Shown: positions 1-10,962 of the stretch, one piece after another
How the letters are laid out: each line of letters starts with the position of its first letter
How positions within the stretch are numbered: the stretch's first letter is position 1
NCBI GenBank assembly: GCA_944548615.1
Contig: OX155951.1
Span: forward strand, 40,154,415 to 40,218,414
Length of the DNA: 64,000 nucleotides
Source of the DNA: Micropterix aruncella
Lineage: Eukaryota > Arthropoda > Insecta > Lepidoptera > Micropterigidae
Direction: 5' to 3'
Program-made: the position numbers and the translations under genes
Notes under the pieces: generated by a model
What the model was told of the DNA's origin: nothing
Database searches by the model: none
What the model saw: only the letters and a program-made list of their open reading frames with translations

Positions 1-454
1 TAATACCAATAAAACAAAACTAATAAAACTTCTTGACTGCCGTAAAGAAAGGCCACGCAAAGGGCTATAACAAAATATATATTTTTTTATAAATCGAACC
101 TCAAATCTACAGCATTTGTGTTTGCTTAGGTTTCTGTTTTTTTTCAAAAAAATATAACGTTCCTGGTATTTAATTACAATTACTATTGTGGTAATTACGT
201 AATTAACAGCCATTCCTAATATTGATAATATTAAGGTTTAAGTTGGTTATATGTTTGTTATCAGAATTCATATCTCCCGAGTGTATTAAAATATTAAGAG
301 CTGGGATTTAAAATTACTTTGTTCTTAAATCATTATTTTATTTTGAGGTAGGAAACCGTAACTATGGATTTAGAATGTCGTATATTGGGCTACTGAGCAT
401 TAGAGAAAGTGGATCAATATCTGGATCTATGAGTGTCATCTGCACGTTGAGTTT
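1..454. other. AT-rich DNA, no gene recognised
   Basis: Only short, low-complexity open frames occur here. I see no protein-family motif, RNA gene or clear repeat boundary. Confidence 0.5.
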
Positions 455-540
455 CGTAGTAAAGTCCGAGCTGCCTAAACGTAGTACAGCATTGAGCAAT
501 CTAATACACTATATACTAAATACACTAGTATATAGTATGT
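455..540. repeat. Terminus of unclassified interspersed repeat (T family)
   Basis: The segment GTAGTAAAGTCCGAGCTGCC followed by TAAACG and then a GCATTGAGCAATCTAATAC stretch recurs with changes near 25050, 26960 and, in inverse orientation, at 4982 and 26506. It looks like one end of a decayed transposon whose terminus reads roughly CGTTTTGGCAGCTAGGATTT on the opposite strand. Class unknown. Confidence 0.4.
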
Positions 541-586
541 TGAAAAGCATAAGCTTGTAATACACGAAAATACGGATGTTTCAATA

Positions 587-654
587 GGGATTACGTATAT
601 AACATGTACAGTGGTATCAACATGACGAGTAACGGTGTGGTTACCATGTCACGG
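587..654 (+). repeat. Unclassified repeat (U family), copy 1
   Basis: The stretch begins GGATTACGTATATAAC and contains GACGAGTAACGGTGT. It matches, with substitutions, 12088-12180 on the plus strand and 7279-7367 on the minus strand. There is a small palindrome at its right edge (CCATGTC ACG GACATGG). Confidence 0.4.
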
Positions 655-1639
655 ACATGGTAACTACCGCACATTCATTACGGCGCGCAACAAGATCTTG
701 CTTTTTACCATTGCAGCATATTATTACGCGACTGCCCAACAAAAAATGGGTGTAAAGTTTTCAGGGTTTATATATGTATGTTTTCCGTTTCTTTATTCCA
801 CCATAACTTCTAAACCCTTTAACCCACTTAGAAGTGCGTAGTATTAATAGTATTATGTCATCCTGAGGGTCATGGGGTACAAATACTTGAATATACGTAG
901 TTATCTAAATGCCTAAATGTCCAAATGTCATTAAATTATTTATTTTATTTTTTATTTTATTTTATTAACTAAATGTATACAGCATATTCTTTATATAAAA
1001 AAAACATTTTGTAAATTAACATTAATATAGCCATTAATACATTTTAAATTAGCAAAAAATATAAAGTACCCATTTAAAAGATAATAATTTTATAACCTTC
1101 TTTTTAAGAAAAAAGGAAAAAGAAGCATTTCTAAATATAAATGTATAAGTACAATAGGGGAATGGATATGGAAGGGAGGGATTGCTATAACACTATGTGT
1201 AATATACGTTCATAAATGGCCATACATACGTATACTATTGACATATATATATATATACATATAGACATACATACACACATAAATATATTGTATATAATAA
1301 AGTAATAAGTAAATTTAAATTAATTATCGTTCCTGAGCTTTTCTTCGACTGCGTGAAGAAAAGGCTTCCGGTCCAGAGAAAAAATGTCAAGGTCATTAAA
1401 CCTGTTATTAAAAGAGGTGAGTAACCGTATCATAGTAGAGTTGCTGAAGTAACATAGATATATTGTGTTTAGTGTCAAATGGAAGGTCTGATTTAATAAA
1501 TTCCGGAAATATACCTAGGTTATGGTAAGGTTATGGTAATATACGGAAATATATATACTTGTTACATATGTAAGCTTATACTGGAAATATACTTGTTACA
1601 TATGTATGTCAGCTACAAGAATCAAGTATACCGTTATTT
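655..1639. other. AT-rich DNA, no gene recognised
   Basis: The stretch holds simple A/T runs and ATTTT-type repeats near 940-965. Around 1552-1605 the string ATATACTTGTTACATATGTA occurs twice, 32 bp apart, as a short tandem duplication. No coding or RNA signature was found. Confidence 0.45.
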
Positions 1640-1785
1640 TCGTATTACCCGTTCGGAGCATAGTGGAACATATAATCGAGTAATGAGATTTCAACATTTT
1701 TTTGTAGTTCGACAAAATTACGATTGGAACATTATTACTCTGTATAAAAATGTAATAACAAAACGGTAATGTTGAAAGAAATCCA
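1640..1785 (+). repeat. Unclassified repeat (V family), copy 1
   Basis: This stretch, including TATAATCGAGTAATGAG and ACAAAATTACGATTGGAACA, recurs as a diverged reverse complement at 7062-7215. No ends or target duplication could be defined. Confidence 0.4.
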
Positions 1786-1904
1786 ACATTTTTCTTAGTG
1801 TAGTCACATGAAGCAGATCGCGCAAATACCATATATCACCGGTATCACCGTACGCATGTTGTACGAGAGAAATTTTATTGGTGTCAGCTGTTGTGGTTCC
1901 CGTT

Positions 1905-2045
1905 TGGCGAAAAGTCAAAGGTCGTCGTCCCTCAGATTGGCGCCGCGGCGTCCAAGGACGCGCCGCGAAGGCGGCGGCGGCGGCGTCGTTAGGCGTCGCG
2001 ACGCCGCGGGCTTATCGCGCCGACAAAGCCACGCTGCCGCATTTC
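1905..2045. other. GC-rich island in AT-rich DNA
   Basis: About 140 bp of very high GC, rich in CpG and GGC/GCC runs, stands in otherwise AT-rich sequence. An open frame crosses it, but the alanine- and arginine-rich translation looks compositional and matches no family I know. It could be a degraded exon, a promoter or CpG-rich regulatory segment, or a repeat fragment. Confidence 0.4.
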
Positions 2046-2570
2046 TTCAGTAACGCCCACTTTATGGACAAAACATGTGGTTTTATTCCACTTATAAAAA
2101 TGAAGGATGCTTCGGAACGCGAGTACTTACTTGAACGACATTATAATCTAGTTAGTTTAAGTTCCTATGTTATTGGCTTTAGTACGCTTGGCTCTGGAAC
2201 CCTAAGAATTAACAAACTCGACTGTCAATAACAGCTCTGATTGGCAAAATAATGTTACGGGTAAATTAGTGTTAAATAGTTATAAAATCGATTTGATAAA
2301 GATACAGTATAAAAATATATTGGGAAGAGTTTTTTTTTTCGAGACGATTAAGGCCATTTCTAGACTGGTCAGTCTGTGAGTCTTTGTGGGTGTTGAAAGT
2401 TGAAAGTTGAAGTTGAAAAGAAGATGGTTGAAATCGGTCCACCAGGGGCGTGGTAGTTATACTTCAGTCGTAGTCATCTCGAAATATTGGATATAGAGCC
2501 TTGAAATTCGGTACACATGTGCGTCGTAGGGCCGAAGCCACATTGTAAAATTTTAGTTGGAATATCTCTT
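2046..2570. other. No gene recognised
   Basis: Apart from a short GTTGAAA-type tandem repeat near 2394-2420, nothing is recognisable. Confidence 0.4.
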
Positions 2571-2735
2571 ATCTGGCATCAGTTCAGTCCGTGACGTTGG
2601 TCAGACTGACGGGAAACTGATCGTTTATTGCGTTGACTGATTAACGTAACTGATGGATTTTCAAACATTTTATTAATTTCTGTCAGTCCATTGGTCAGTT
2701 TATGATCAAGGTCGTGGACTGAACTGATGCCAGAT
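2571..2735. mobile_element. Small inverted-repeat element (MITE-like), 165 bp
   Basis: The two ends are inverted repeats: the left begins ATCTGGCATCAGTTCAGTCC and the right, read on the other strand, begins with the same 20 bases. Pairing continues with mismatches for about 10 more. There is no coding capacity. The interior holds several copies of a GGTCAG/CTGACC motif. AT dinucleotides lie at both boundaries, so the target duplication is ambiguous and the superfamily cannot be assigned. Confidence 0.6.
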
Positions 2736-2849
2736 TGAGCGTGTAACACCCGTCACATACAAACGATAAAAAAAACACTAATACCACGGAAATAATACAA
2801 AATAGTACTAATATACTACATTTGCTATCATAATGAATCACTATCAGAA

Positions 2850-2915
2850 GGGGATAGGGGAGGGGGTGGGGTCAGCGGAGAGAGGGGTTGTTGGTGGGGG
2901 GAAGGGTTAGGGTGG
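2850..2915 (+). other. G-rich tract with G-quadruplex potential
   Basis: The plus strand has four close G-runs at 2850-2871 (four, four, five and four Gs with 1-3 nt loops) and further runs to 2912. This satisfies the usual G-quadruplex sequence pattern. A biological role is unknown. Confidence 0.55.
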
Positions 2916-3514
2916 CACAACCGATTTTTTACTGTCTTCAAATTTAAACGTTTTATAATCAATCTTGCAACAGATGAAATTTTGCTTGCGGCTTGTTTCA
3001 TGTTAATGTACCAATAATTGCAAAGTTTGTCTGTTTCCATTTATGACTCGCGCCCACGTACTAACCGCTTTTGATTAGGAAATCGTTTTCTGTGCGTGCT
3101 ATATATGTATACAACATTGTATCGAAATATATTCAACGGTTCAAGACGGTTTACATTACGACAGAAATAGACGATTATTAACTGTTAGTAGGTTAAAGAT
3201 GACAATAAAGCTTTTTTTAAATGTAGCACCTAATATGTAGTCTAGGTCAAACAGAGATATTTTATTGTATAACTGTATGCTAGAAGTAGAATTGTTATTT
3301 CCACAGTGCATACAATTTTAAGGATATGATTATAACCACAGAAAAATCTGTGTGCCTATTATTTGGTGCCTATAGTGGCATCATTTAATTTAATTTAATT
3401 AAGTATTTAGTCATTTTTAATATTGTTTTGCAATTCTATTTTTTTGTATACATGGAATATATGCCACTCTTATAAACACGGTATTTGTTCAAGCACATTA
3501 AAAAATAAATGTTT
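2916..3514. other. No gene recognised
   Basis: AT-rich sequence with no coding, RNA or clear repeat signal. Confidence 0.4.
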
Positions 3515-3682
3515 ACCTTAGAACAGGTCCCGGCCTAGTTAGGTGACGTTGCCACTAGACTATGCATTGTATCCTTTTTTCTGCTTTTGATTCAATTTTG
3601 ATAGTATTTCTATGCATAATTCCTAAGCTGAAATTGTTTACTTTTTAATATTTGCATTACTTATATAAATAAATAAAATTTA
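3515..3682 (+). repeat. Probable LINE 3' end remnant
   Basis: The motif CCTTAGAACAGG ... GCCTAGTTAGG seen here recurs at 4175-4206 and, inverted and diverged, at 56650-56695 next to a LINE C-terminal coding remnant. The stretch ends in a short AAATA-type tail at 3664-3680. This suggests LINE 3' untranslated sequence. Confidence 0.35.
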
Positions 3683-4317
3683 TTATCTTTTCCCTTCCCG
3701 TATATCCACAAGACGTATAACAGCAGTTATTCTATTATTTTATTATTTTAATAATTTGCTGGTAATTTTGAAATATATTTACAGCAACAATTCAAAAATA
3801 ATCACCCAACAAAATTATTCAAAAACATATTAAGATTGTAATAAATAATCAAAGTAACATTTAAGAGTAATCAAAGGGTAACAAAAATCATATTTAATAA
3901 TCCAAGAAATAATCATATATAATGTCATGTTAATTTTTTCGATTAGTTATATAAAAAAAAATATAAAAGTTATATATTATTAGTTATTATTATAAATGAT
4001 TATTTATTATTGCTATTATATATTATGATTATTATTATACATTATTATTTAGTATTACTTGTTTATAGTTCTAATATTATTTTGGTGTAGTGAGAATTTC
4101 ATTTTAACTTGATATGATTCAAATTTTTATTTTTTATTTTGGACGTTATGTAGTTTATTATCATTTGTATTGGTGTTCTCCTTAGAACAGGCTCTGCCTA
4201 GTTAGGAGCAACACAATCTATGTTAAGTGCTAACGGTGTAATTTTTTTATGGACCAATAAATTTTATGGTTTTATATATTGCATATATTTTTGTAGTATT
4301 ATAATAATATTTATTGG
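3683..4317. other. AT-rich DNA with a second short LINE 3'-UTR-like motif
   Basis: Nothing coding was seen. At 4175-4206 the motif CCTTAGAACAGG ... CCTAGTTAGG repeats the one at 3518. The TTATTATTA-rich run at 3960-4060 is simple sequence. Confidence 0.4.
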
Positions 4318-4977
4318 GGAGTCTGGGAACTGTATTGTTGCCTATAGAGCGGGGGTGGTTGCCTACCTTACGGCGACTGCTCTTGAAATGACCATTGGCC
4401 ATCCGATCCTGGGTGAACAGCCGGGTAAAGGACGCCTTGGTCCGCGATAGATTCGGTATACTCCGTTTCACCGCTTCGTAAGGGAGAGGACCGCGCAAGC
4501 GACCTCGAACTCGGAACCAATCGAGAGACCGGAGAAATCTGGTCACAATTGGAAGTGAGGGTGCGAGTATCTCGAGCCCGCCGGGTTTATTCCTGGCTAA
4601 CTCGCGGTAAGGCGTTGGACTCTCACGGGTTGTGACGTAGCTAGACGTTGGATTGTATTGTCCAAAGTCTTCTACGCTCACTGCAGGGCGATAGAACGAC
4701 TAATCGTTAAAACGTCCTGTGGTGACGGGCTCGCCCGTTGTAGTTGACACCGCAAGATGTTAGTCAGAGTGCACAATCGATTGGCTTGCGCCGCACGGTG
4801 CGCAGACCGTCCAGGAGCGCCAGAGGTTTGATTCCCGGAGGTCCATCGCCCGAACGTCCTACCCAGGTCCGCACCTCATGCGTGGAGGCCGTCGGATGGG
4901 TGTTGACCCGTGAGTGTGACCGACCCTGAACAGAATAGGTCTTCGTGGCCAACCCAGCATGGGCCCATTAGCTCCCA
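4318..4977 (+). repeat. CTA-element family (GC-rich ~660-bp repeat), rearranged copy
   Basis: This GC-rich stretch matches 5553-6212, 29584-30900, 49900-50554 and 63533-64000. Here the module ending CGGGCTCGCCCGTTGTAGTT (module A) is plus-oriented, and the module containing GTGCACAATCGATTG (module B) follows it in the opposite relative orientation to all other copies. The copy is therefore rearranged or two copies are fused. A hairpin (ACGGGC TC GCCCGT) lies at 4724-4737. Open frames crossing it are not conserved between copies. Confidence 0.7.
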
Positions 4978-4979
4978 GT

Positions 4980-6290
4980 ACCTTTTGGCAGCTAGGATTT
5001 TACTAAGAAACGCATCTTTTAAATGGCTCATATAGTTCGAAACACTGATTATTTCTTTCTTATGTTAAACATGGCGGCGTTCGTGGTATAACAGTATCGA
5101 TGCGCTATGTATATCGCGCTTTAAACACGCCTATACTGTATCGTATCTTGAAGTAATAAACCATAGCTCTTATTATTTTAATATTATTTATATTAGGATG
5201 TCATTTTTTATTTTGTATACTGGTTTAGATGCGTAATAAATGCGCACTTTCAATTTAGATAGACTAATAGATGGAATTATATTTTCCCTTATTATCTCTG
5301 TAATTGTTTCCCTTATTATTCAGCCTATAAAGAAATGACTTAGATGGTAATAAAAATTAAATATTGTCATAGGTTAAATTATTGTTTTTTTATTTTTTTA
5401 TAATCAATCAGGCTGTTATTAAAAAAACATTAATTTTCAATGCTACTACATATATAAGGACAAATAAATTGCTAGGAGTATCGCCGTATAAAGATATCAG
5501 CGCCACCTGCATGTCGCCGGCGTAGAAGAGCTGTCTAAACATATTATGGCAGCTATGGGAGCTAATGGACCATGTTGCAGTTTCGCCACTAATACCCAGT
5601 GTTCAGGGTCGGTCAAACCACTTTAAAGGGCAAGCCAGGGTAGGACTTTGGCCTACGGAGCAGTTTCCCCTAGCAGTCAACCTACGGGCGCTCCTGGACG
5701 GTTTACTCACCGTACGGCGTCAGACAATCGATTGTGCATTCTGACCGACAGCCGTCTGGAAACAACACTGTCTCCTATAGACCGGGGGCGGTTGTTCACC
5801 TTACGGCAACTGCTCTTGAAACGACCAATCAGCTACCTGATACCAGGTGAAGAGCCGAGAAAAGGATGTCGTGGTCCGCGATAGATTCGGTAGACATCGT
5901 TTCACCGCCACGTAAGGGAAAGGACCGCGCAAGCGACCTCGATCCTGTAACCAGTGAGGTTACAGGATATATCCTAAAGGTTAACTCCAGGGGGAGATAT
6001 CCTTCCAAAACTGGTCAGAGGGGGCGAGGCTGCCCGCTGGGTTCCTTTTTTGGTGCCGCGGCATAAGGCGAAGGCCTCTGTCAGCTTAGTTGGATGGTAG
6101 GTTTCTACTCGTCTCTAAGTCTTCTGCGCTCACCTCACGGGAGACAGTGTGATCTAATATCGCTAAAACTTCCTGAGGTGATGGGTTCGCCCGATGTAGT
6201 TGACAGCTCTAGTTATGGCAGTCAGCATTCTAATACCCTATATAATCAATGAAGACACAAATCTAAACGGCTCGATTTTAATAAAGAGGA
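4980..6290 (+). repeat. T-family repeat, interrupted by a CTA element
   Basis: The start (TTTTGGCAGCTAGGATTTTA) and scattered internal blocks match 26500-27000. The copy runs to 5552 and resumes at 6213, where CATTCTAATACCCTATATAA corresponds to the same position in the 26.9-kb and 0.5-kb copies. The 660-bp element between is a later insertion. Confidence 0.5.
5553..6212 (+). mobile_element. CTA element, complete copy with 9-bp target duplication
   Basis: The nonamer TTATGGCAG occurs immediately on both sides (5544-5552 and 6213-6221). The element begins CTATGGGAGCTAATGG and ends GTTGACAGCTCTAG, so the ends share a short imperfect inverted repeat of the form CTA..GAGCT. No protein is encoded. 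A short stem-loop lies a few bases inside the right end, as in other copies. Nine-base duplications are typical of Mutator-like elements but also occur elsewhere, so the class is open. Confidence 0.65.
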
Positions 6291-7061
6291 GAAACCTGGA
6301 ATATTAAGAACATAGTATTTTTTTTAGATCACATCCTAATAAGGCAATCTGATACATTATTAATATTCTAAATTAGACAATTTAGACCAATTTATACAAT
6401 ATTCGAAATAAGGCAAGATCAACTGAAAATAATTTAGATACTGTGAGTGAATAATACGTATTCACACTCCCGCGGAAGAAAAACATAAATAAAAAGTTAA
6501 CTTGACATGTTTCAGCCATACCTGCTCGCATTGACAAACGCGATAAACACTTACACAAAATATGTCAATGTCCTCTTTATTATCTAGAACAAACATTGGC
6601 GTAGCAAAACAATGGAAATGCCCTTAATTACTGCGTCGGCGGCGGTTGCTTCAGCAGCTTAAATTAAACAGTAGCCTCACTTAGTGGCGACGAGATGCCG
6701 CCCGCCTAGACAATCACACTAGCAATAATACCGGCCTTAATGGACCGGACAAGCAGCTTAGCAATTAGCAGGATATACGGGCGAACGCACGCCCCGGCGC
6801 GTCTCCTCGTAATATTGAAATCGTGCCATTAAAACGGTAATGTAATTATTACCGATAATGAGTTGCTGGAAATTCCATACGGATCATTTGGAACAGCGCG
6901 ACATCATCAAAATACATATATTATTACGGGAAAACTAACTTCAATATAATATCATAAAAGATAGCTGAATAGTTTCAAGATACATCAGTATCCTCACTTT
7001 CAGAATAATAATATATATTTTTTATTGCGAACTATACTGAGAAGTATAGTGAGATAAATTT
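6291..7061. other. No gene; possible conserved non-coding segment
   Basis: The part at 6600-6810 is less AT-rich than its surroundings and holds several TAATTA/AATTAG-type sites beside GC-rich words. This pattern is sometimes seen in regulatory DNA. Without comparison to another species this is only a suggestion. Confidence 0.25.
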
Positions 7062-7215
7062 TGGAGTGATTCTTATATTACCATTTTGTTATAACGGTTT
7101 TATACAGAATTACGATGTTTCAATTGTAATTTTGTTGAAATACAGGGACATTTTTTTAAAGCTTCATTACTCGATTATATATCAATATTTTCCTTACTGT
7201 CCGACTGTATCCGTA
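7062..7215 (-). repeat. Unclassified repeat (V family), copy 2
   Basis: Reverse-complement match, with substitutions, to 1640-1785. It includes the AATCGAGTAATGA and ACAAAATTAC blocks. Confidence 0.4.
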
Positions 7216-7278
7216 CGTATCCTACTACAGGCTGTCATGTCAGATGCAAGATACCAAGGTCGCGACGTAATAAAATAA

Positions 7279-7367
7279 CGACACGGTAACTGACTTCACG
7301 CCAACACCGTTACGCGTCACGTTTATTATTGACGTATGGACCACAGTTCGAGTTACATACGTAATCC
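7279..7367 (-). repeat. Unclassified repeat (U family), copy 2
   Basis: Read on the minus strand it begins GGATTACGTATGTAACTCG and contains GTGACGCGTAACGGTGTTG, matching 12088-12180 closely and 587-654 more loosely. Confidence 0.45.
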
Positions 7368-7711
7368 TTGTTGAAACATGCGTAGGTACTTCCGTGTTTT
7401 GCATCTGTATATTTTTCTCAGTGTGGGATGCACAAAATTATTAGGTAATATTTTATATGCTATACAGTTTTCCTATATGGTGTACAATATTTACTATAAG
7501 TAAATATAAGTTCACTTCACAAGTAAAAGGAAAACCAATAAAAAAAGAGGTTTAAACATACAAAAAAAATAACAATCACAACTATTATCTAGATATTTTG
7601 ATAGTAAATATCCATTACTAGATACTACTGATTTATTTAGGTCCTCTTTCAAATTACTAGGTTTCGTTATTCGGAATCTAAAGCATTTTCACAATGTCCG
7701 GGTTATGCACA
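7368..7711. other. No gene recognised
   Basis: AT-rich with no motif of note. Confidence 0.4.
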
Positions 7712-8027
7712 CATTGGGCCCGATTGCATTTCTTTGTGAACTAAAACTAAAATTAGTCCAAGTGAACGAGACGGAGCATTACGTTAGAGAGGAATATGAA
7801 ACGAACGATCGTCAATAAATACTACCTGTCGAACTTATACTCGTCCGAATAAATTCGAGCATATTTCGTGCGGTGTAAGATTCAGATGCTTTGACCTTAG
7901 CGGGCAGTTTTAATGCGAAAAAGTGACAACGGGTCATCTCACATTCCGCTCCAGCGTATTGCCCTGTCTCGTTTACACGGACTAATTTCCGATTTTAGTT
8001 CAAGAAGAAACGCAATCGAGCCCATTG
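7712..8027. mobile_element. MITE-like element with ~88-bp terminal inverted repeats
   Basis: The left end (CATTGGGCCCGATTGCATTT onward, to about 7797) pairs with the right end read on the minus strand (CAATGGGCTCGATTGCGTTT onward, from 8027 back to about 7940). Pairing includes the blocks GAACTAAAA, AATTAGTCC, AACGAGAC and GGAAT. The pairing covers more than half of the 316-bp element. It has no coding capacity and no unambiguous target duplication. Confidence 0.65.
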
Positions 8028-8283
8028 TATAATTTAATTGTGAGATGTAGATTGTAGACGAATGCATTTATATGGATTCCACATGAGGATCTTTATATCA
8101 CCATGCTGGAAAAAAAACTAAAATATTTTTTAAAATAAATATATTATTAAATACGGTTAATATCCCTACTTATAACCCAATTATTTTTTCACTAGGCATG
8201 GTGGGATATAATTCCCTTCAAATTGCGTAGAGAAATGCTCACCATGGCCTTCGTTTTTAATCTGGTCCGGGGCAAAGTTGATA

Positions 8284-8682
8284 ATCCTAGCATGCTAGCA
8301 AAGGTTTGTCTCTTTGTTCCGGATATCTATATTCAAGCTCAATCACAGACTCTATTAGGGGAACCGTCCTCGCAAACCAACTTAAGTCGATAGAGTTTTC
8401 TGACGCGTGCCTTGCGACACATAAATACGCTATGTTTAACAGCGTCAGACCTTTATATTTTTTCTGTGAGCCCACATCTTTTCAAGGTATGGGTATTCCA
8501 CTACCTGTTTATGCTAGAATAAGATCGACTGTTTTAATTTTTTTATGTATTCTGTTACCCTTACTATTTTTAATGCTTCAGCTTGCATATTTAATGTCTT
8601 TTATATTTTTATGTATATTACATCTTAACGAATTGATGTGTACTATAATGTTTATTTGTTAAATAAATAAATAAATAAATTA
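8284..8682 (+). pseudogene. LINE ORF2 C-terminal remnant with AAAT tail
   Basis: The frame around 8385-8475 reads SFLTRALRHINTL and DLYIFSVSPHLFK, which resembles the last residues of Jockey/CR1-group LINE reverse transcriptase proteins. A stop codon interrupts it at about 8386. The stretch ends in (AAAT)n at 8659-8680, a usual LINE tail. It is strongly 5'-truncated and non-functional. The similarity rests on a short C-terminal pattern. Confidence 0.45.
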
Positions 8683-9660
8683 TATAAAATGTTAACTAGA
8701 ATTTAAATTTATTTATTTATTTATTTAAGAATTAATTACTATAAAAAATTGATTAGCTTACAAAAATAACAGGAACCGAATGGCAAAACCCTAACCTTTT
8801 GCTTATTTGTTTCTGTCACCCAACTGGGACTAGCCCGTTCTAGGGTGGACAGGACTCCAATATTACAATCAAGTTTGTTTGATTGCTTGTTTGCCTACAA
8901 ATGTACAAGTTTTAGTAAAAAGCTAATGACACTAAATTGCCCTAAAATGTGGTCTTCAGAATAAAATAAAAAATAATAATAATAAAAAAATATTAAAAAT
9001 ATATAATAAATAAAATGCAATTCCATTATTAAATCGGCAATAAATATAATATAAAATTCGATTAAATAATATAAATAAAGTTATATGTGAGAAAAGAAAG
9101 AAATTCAGAAATTCAAATGTCCAGTTGGAATTATTAAAGCATGTAAGGTTTGTCAGAAAAAAAAAGCCAGAATAAAATTAAAATAGGTTTAAAATATCTG
9201 AGAAGTGATAAGAGTATGTCATAATATTATGTATTTGTCATTATCGGTAAAAAAGTCATTTACGCTGGAGCAACATTCGTTTTGGAGCCAGTGTTTTAAC
9301 AACAGTTGTCTTAAATATACTGGTGTAGGGTATCTTGCACTACTTTATAATAAAGTCGAACACAAGACTTCTGTATTTTGAATATACCTTGGACTTCTTT
9401 TGGAAATAAGGGAACGTATCTAAGTATTTCGCGATCTACGTAATGTATTACCGAAACAAACACTGAAAACAGTCCAAATGGCATTATGCCAATGTGGCTT
9501 ATGGCTTCAGGGAATAGTCGCATGGATGATTATTACACGAAAACACTGGACTTGTTAATAAAATCACAAAAACTTTTATTGCGTTTAATTAATAAAAAAT
9601 CTTTAATATTTCTGTCAGTACCACATTTTCTGTACTGTACTGTATTATACAAATAACTAT
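8683..9660. other. No gene recognised
   Basis: AT-rich sequence. A TTTATTTATTTATTT run at 8706-8725 faces the AAAT tail before it, as an inverted pair. An unassigned 70-codon frame at 9311-9523 (minus) shows no motif I recognise. Confidence 0.4.
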
Positions 9661-10962
9661 TCAGTATTCAGTATTCAATTTATTCATTCAGAATATACAA
9701 TAAAAGCATGAATTATGAATTAAAGCTAATTATCGCATATTAGAATTCGTCAGTTTATATGTAGATACAAAATTATTAAAGCATAAATATTAATTCGACA
9801 ATAGCGTTGACTAAAGTCGGTTTTACACGGCAGACAAATAAAATAAATAAAAAAGTAGAGCTGAATCCATGTACATGAGTACATATAAAATAGATAATTA
9901 TTTTAAGAATATTGATAGTCATCAAGCACTTTATACAAGAAATAATCACACAATAGGAAGTATCAAAACAAAATTGGAAAAAACAACGTATGTATATGAT
10001 CAGGTATGTGACATTACACATTGTAATCTACATAATGAATATTAAATTCATAATATTATTACTAACCAATAAGAACTAGAATAAGTTACCTGAAAGTTAC
10101 ATATTAATGTTATTCCAATTTGAAAGAATTGGCATGCTCAAAAAAATCACACAGCTTATAGAAATCATGTGTGGATTGCAGCTTTTGCTTAATAAACCTT
10201 TTAAACGCCTTTGTTTCCATCTTTCTTGTGGAGAGTGGTAGCTGGTTAAAGAGCTTATAGCTCAAATATCCAAAGGACTTTTGTGTCTGCGTAAGGCGTA
10301 CTTTAGGCAGGATTATTATTTATTATTATTATTAGTTTCAAATAGTATTCAAGGGCATTACAGATGAATTCAATTCGCCCTTGAATATTAAAGCTGGAGT
10401 GTAAGTCTAAAAATAAATGACTACATAACTAAATTAATGCTAACATTGAACAAGAAAAAAAAACATAAAAATATAAAACTAAATAAAACTCAGATTATGA
10501 TAAACATGAGATAAGGGAGTTGCCTTTTTAGCTGCCAAAGGGATGTACAAAAGATATCTATTTCGGTGGGTAAGGAATTAAGAAGAGCTATAACCCTTCC
10601 TACTGGCCTCTCTACAAAAATATTTGTACGGTGGTACGGCACATTAAACAATAGATGCGATCTCCTCGCTGTGTAATTTACCGGTACTTATAATTCAAAC
10701 TTACATAGTATCTCTGGCAAATAAATCGTTCCTTGAATTAATTTATTAATTTATTAGGGTAACCTCATCACGTCTGCGTGTATTGTGGGAGTGAATATTT
10801 TCGTTTACCTCTTGTTCGTTAATATTTGATTTAGCATATAGTAGACATTGTAAAATATATTCAGACGTAAAAGTCAGTATTTTGTACTTAAGAAAATATG
10901 GTTCGCAGTGCGTGTCACGGGATATTCCTGCAATTGCTCTCAGTGCACTTTTCTGCAAAATG
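9661..10962 (-). mobile_element. 5'-truncated Jockey-group LINE (J family), copy 1
   Basis: The minus strand carries the last ~70 codons of a LINE ORF2 (QKSALRAIAGISRDTHCEPY, then EQEVNENIHSHNTRRRDEV) and a 3' untranslated region. It matches 36047-36960 closely. The 3' tail is a heptamer repeat (ACTGAAT)n at 9661-9676. Another LINE fragment interrupts the copy at 10314-10754. Unlike the 36-kb copy, the coding frame is intact through the QYILQCLLYAK region, but only the extreme C-terminus is present. Confidence 0.75.
10314..10754 (-). mobile_element. Nested 5'-truncated LINE fragment
   Basis: This block is absent from the equivalent place in the 36.7-kb LINE copy (GGCAGGATAACG there). On the minus strand about 10500-10685 reads RRSHLLFNVPYHRTNIFVER then PVGRVIALLNSLPTEIDIF, a LINE reverse-transcriptase C-terminus ending in a stop. 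A 3' UTR and an (AAT)n tail follow at 10315-10340. Target duplication is unclear. Confidence 0.6.

Noticed and set aside
1878..2231. 117-codon plus-strand frame across the GC-rich island
   Set aside because: The Ala/Arg-rich part mirrors base composition, a second frame overlaps it, and no family motif was seen.
4247..4681. 144-codon minus-strand frame
   Set aside because: It lies in the CTA repeat and is not conserved as a frame in the other copies of that repeat.
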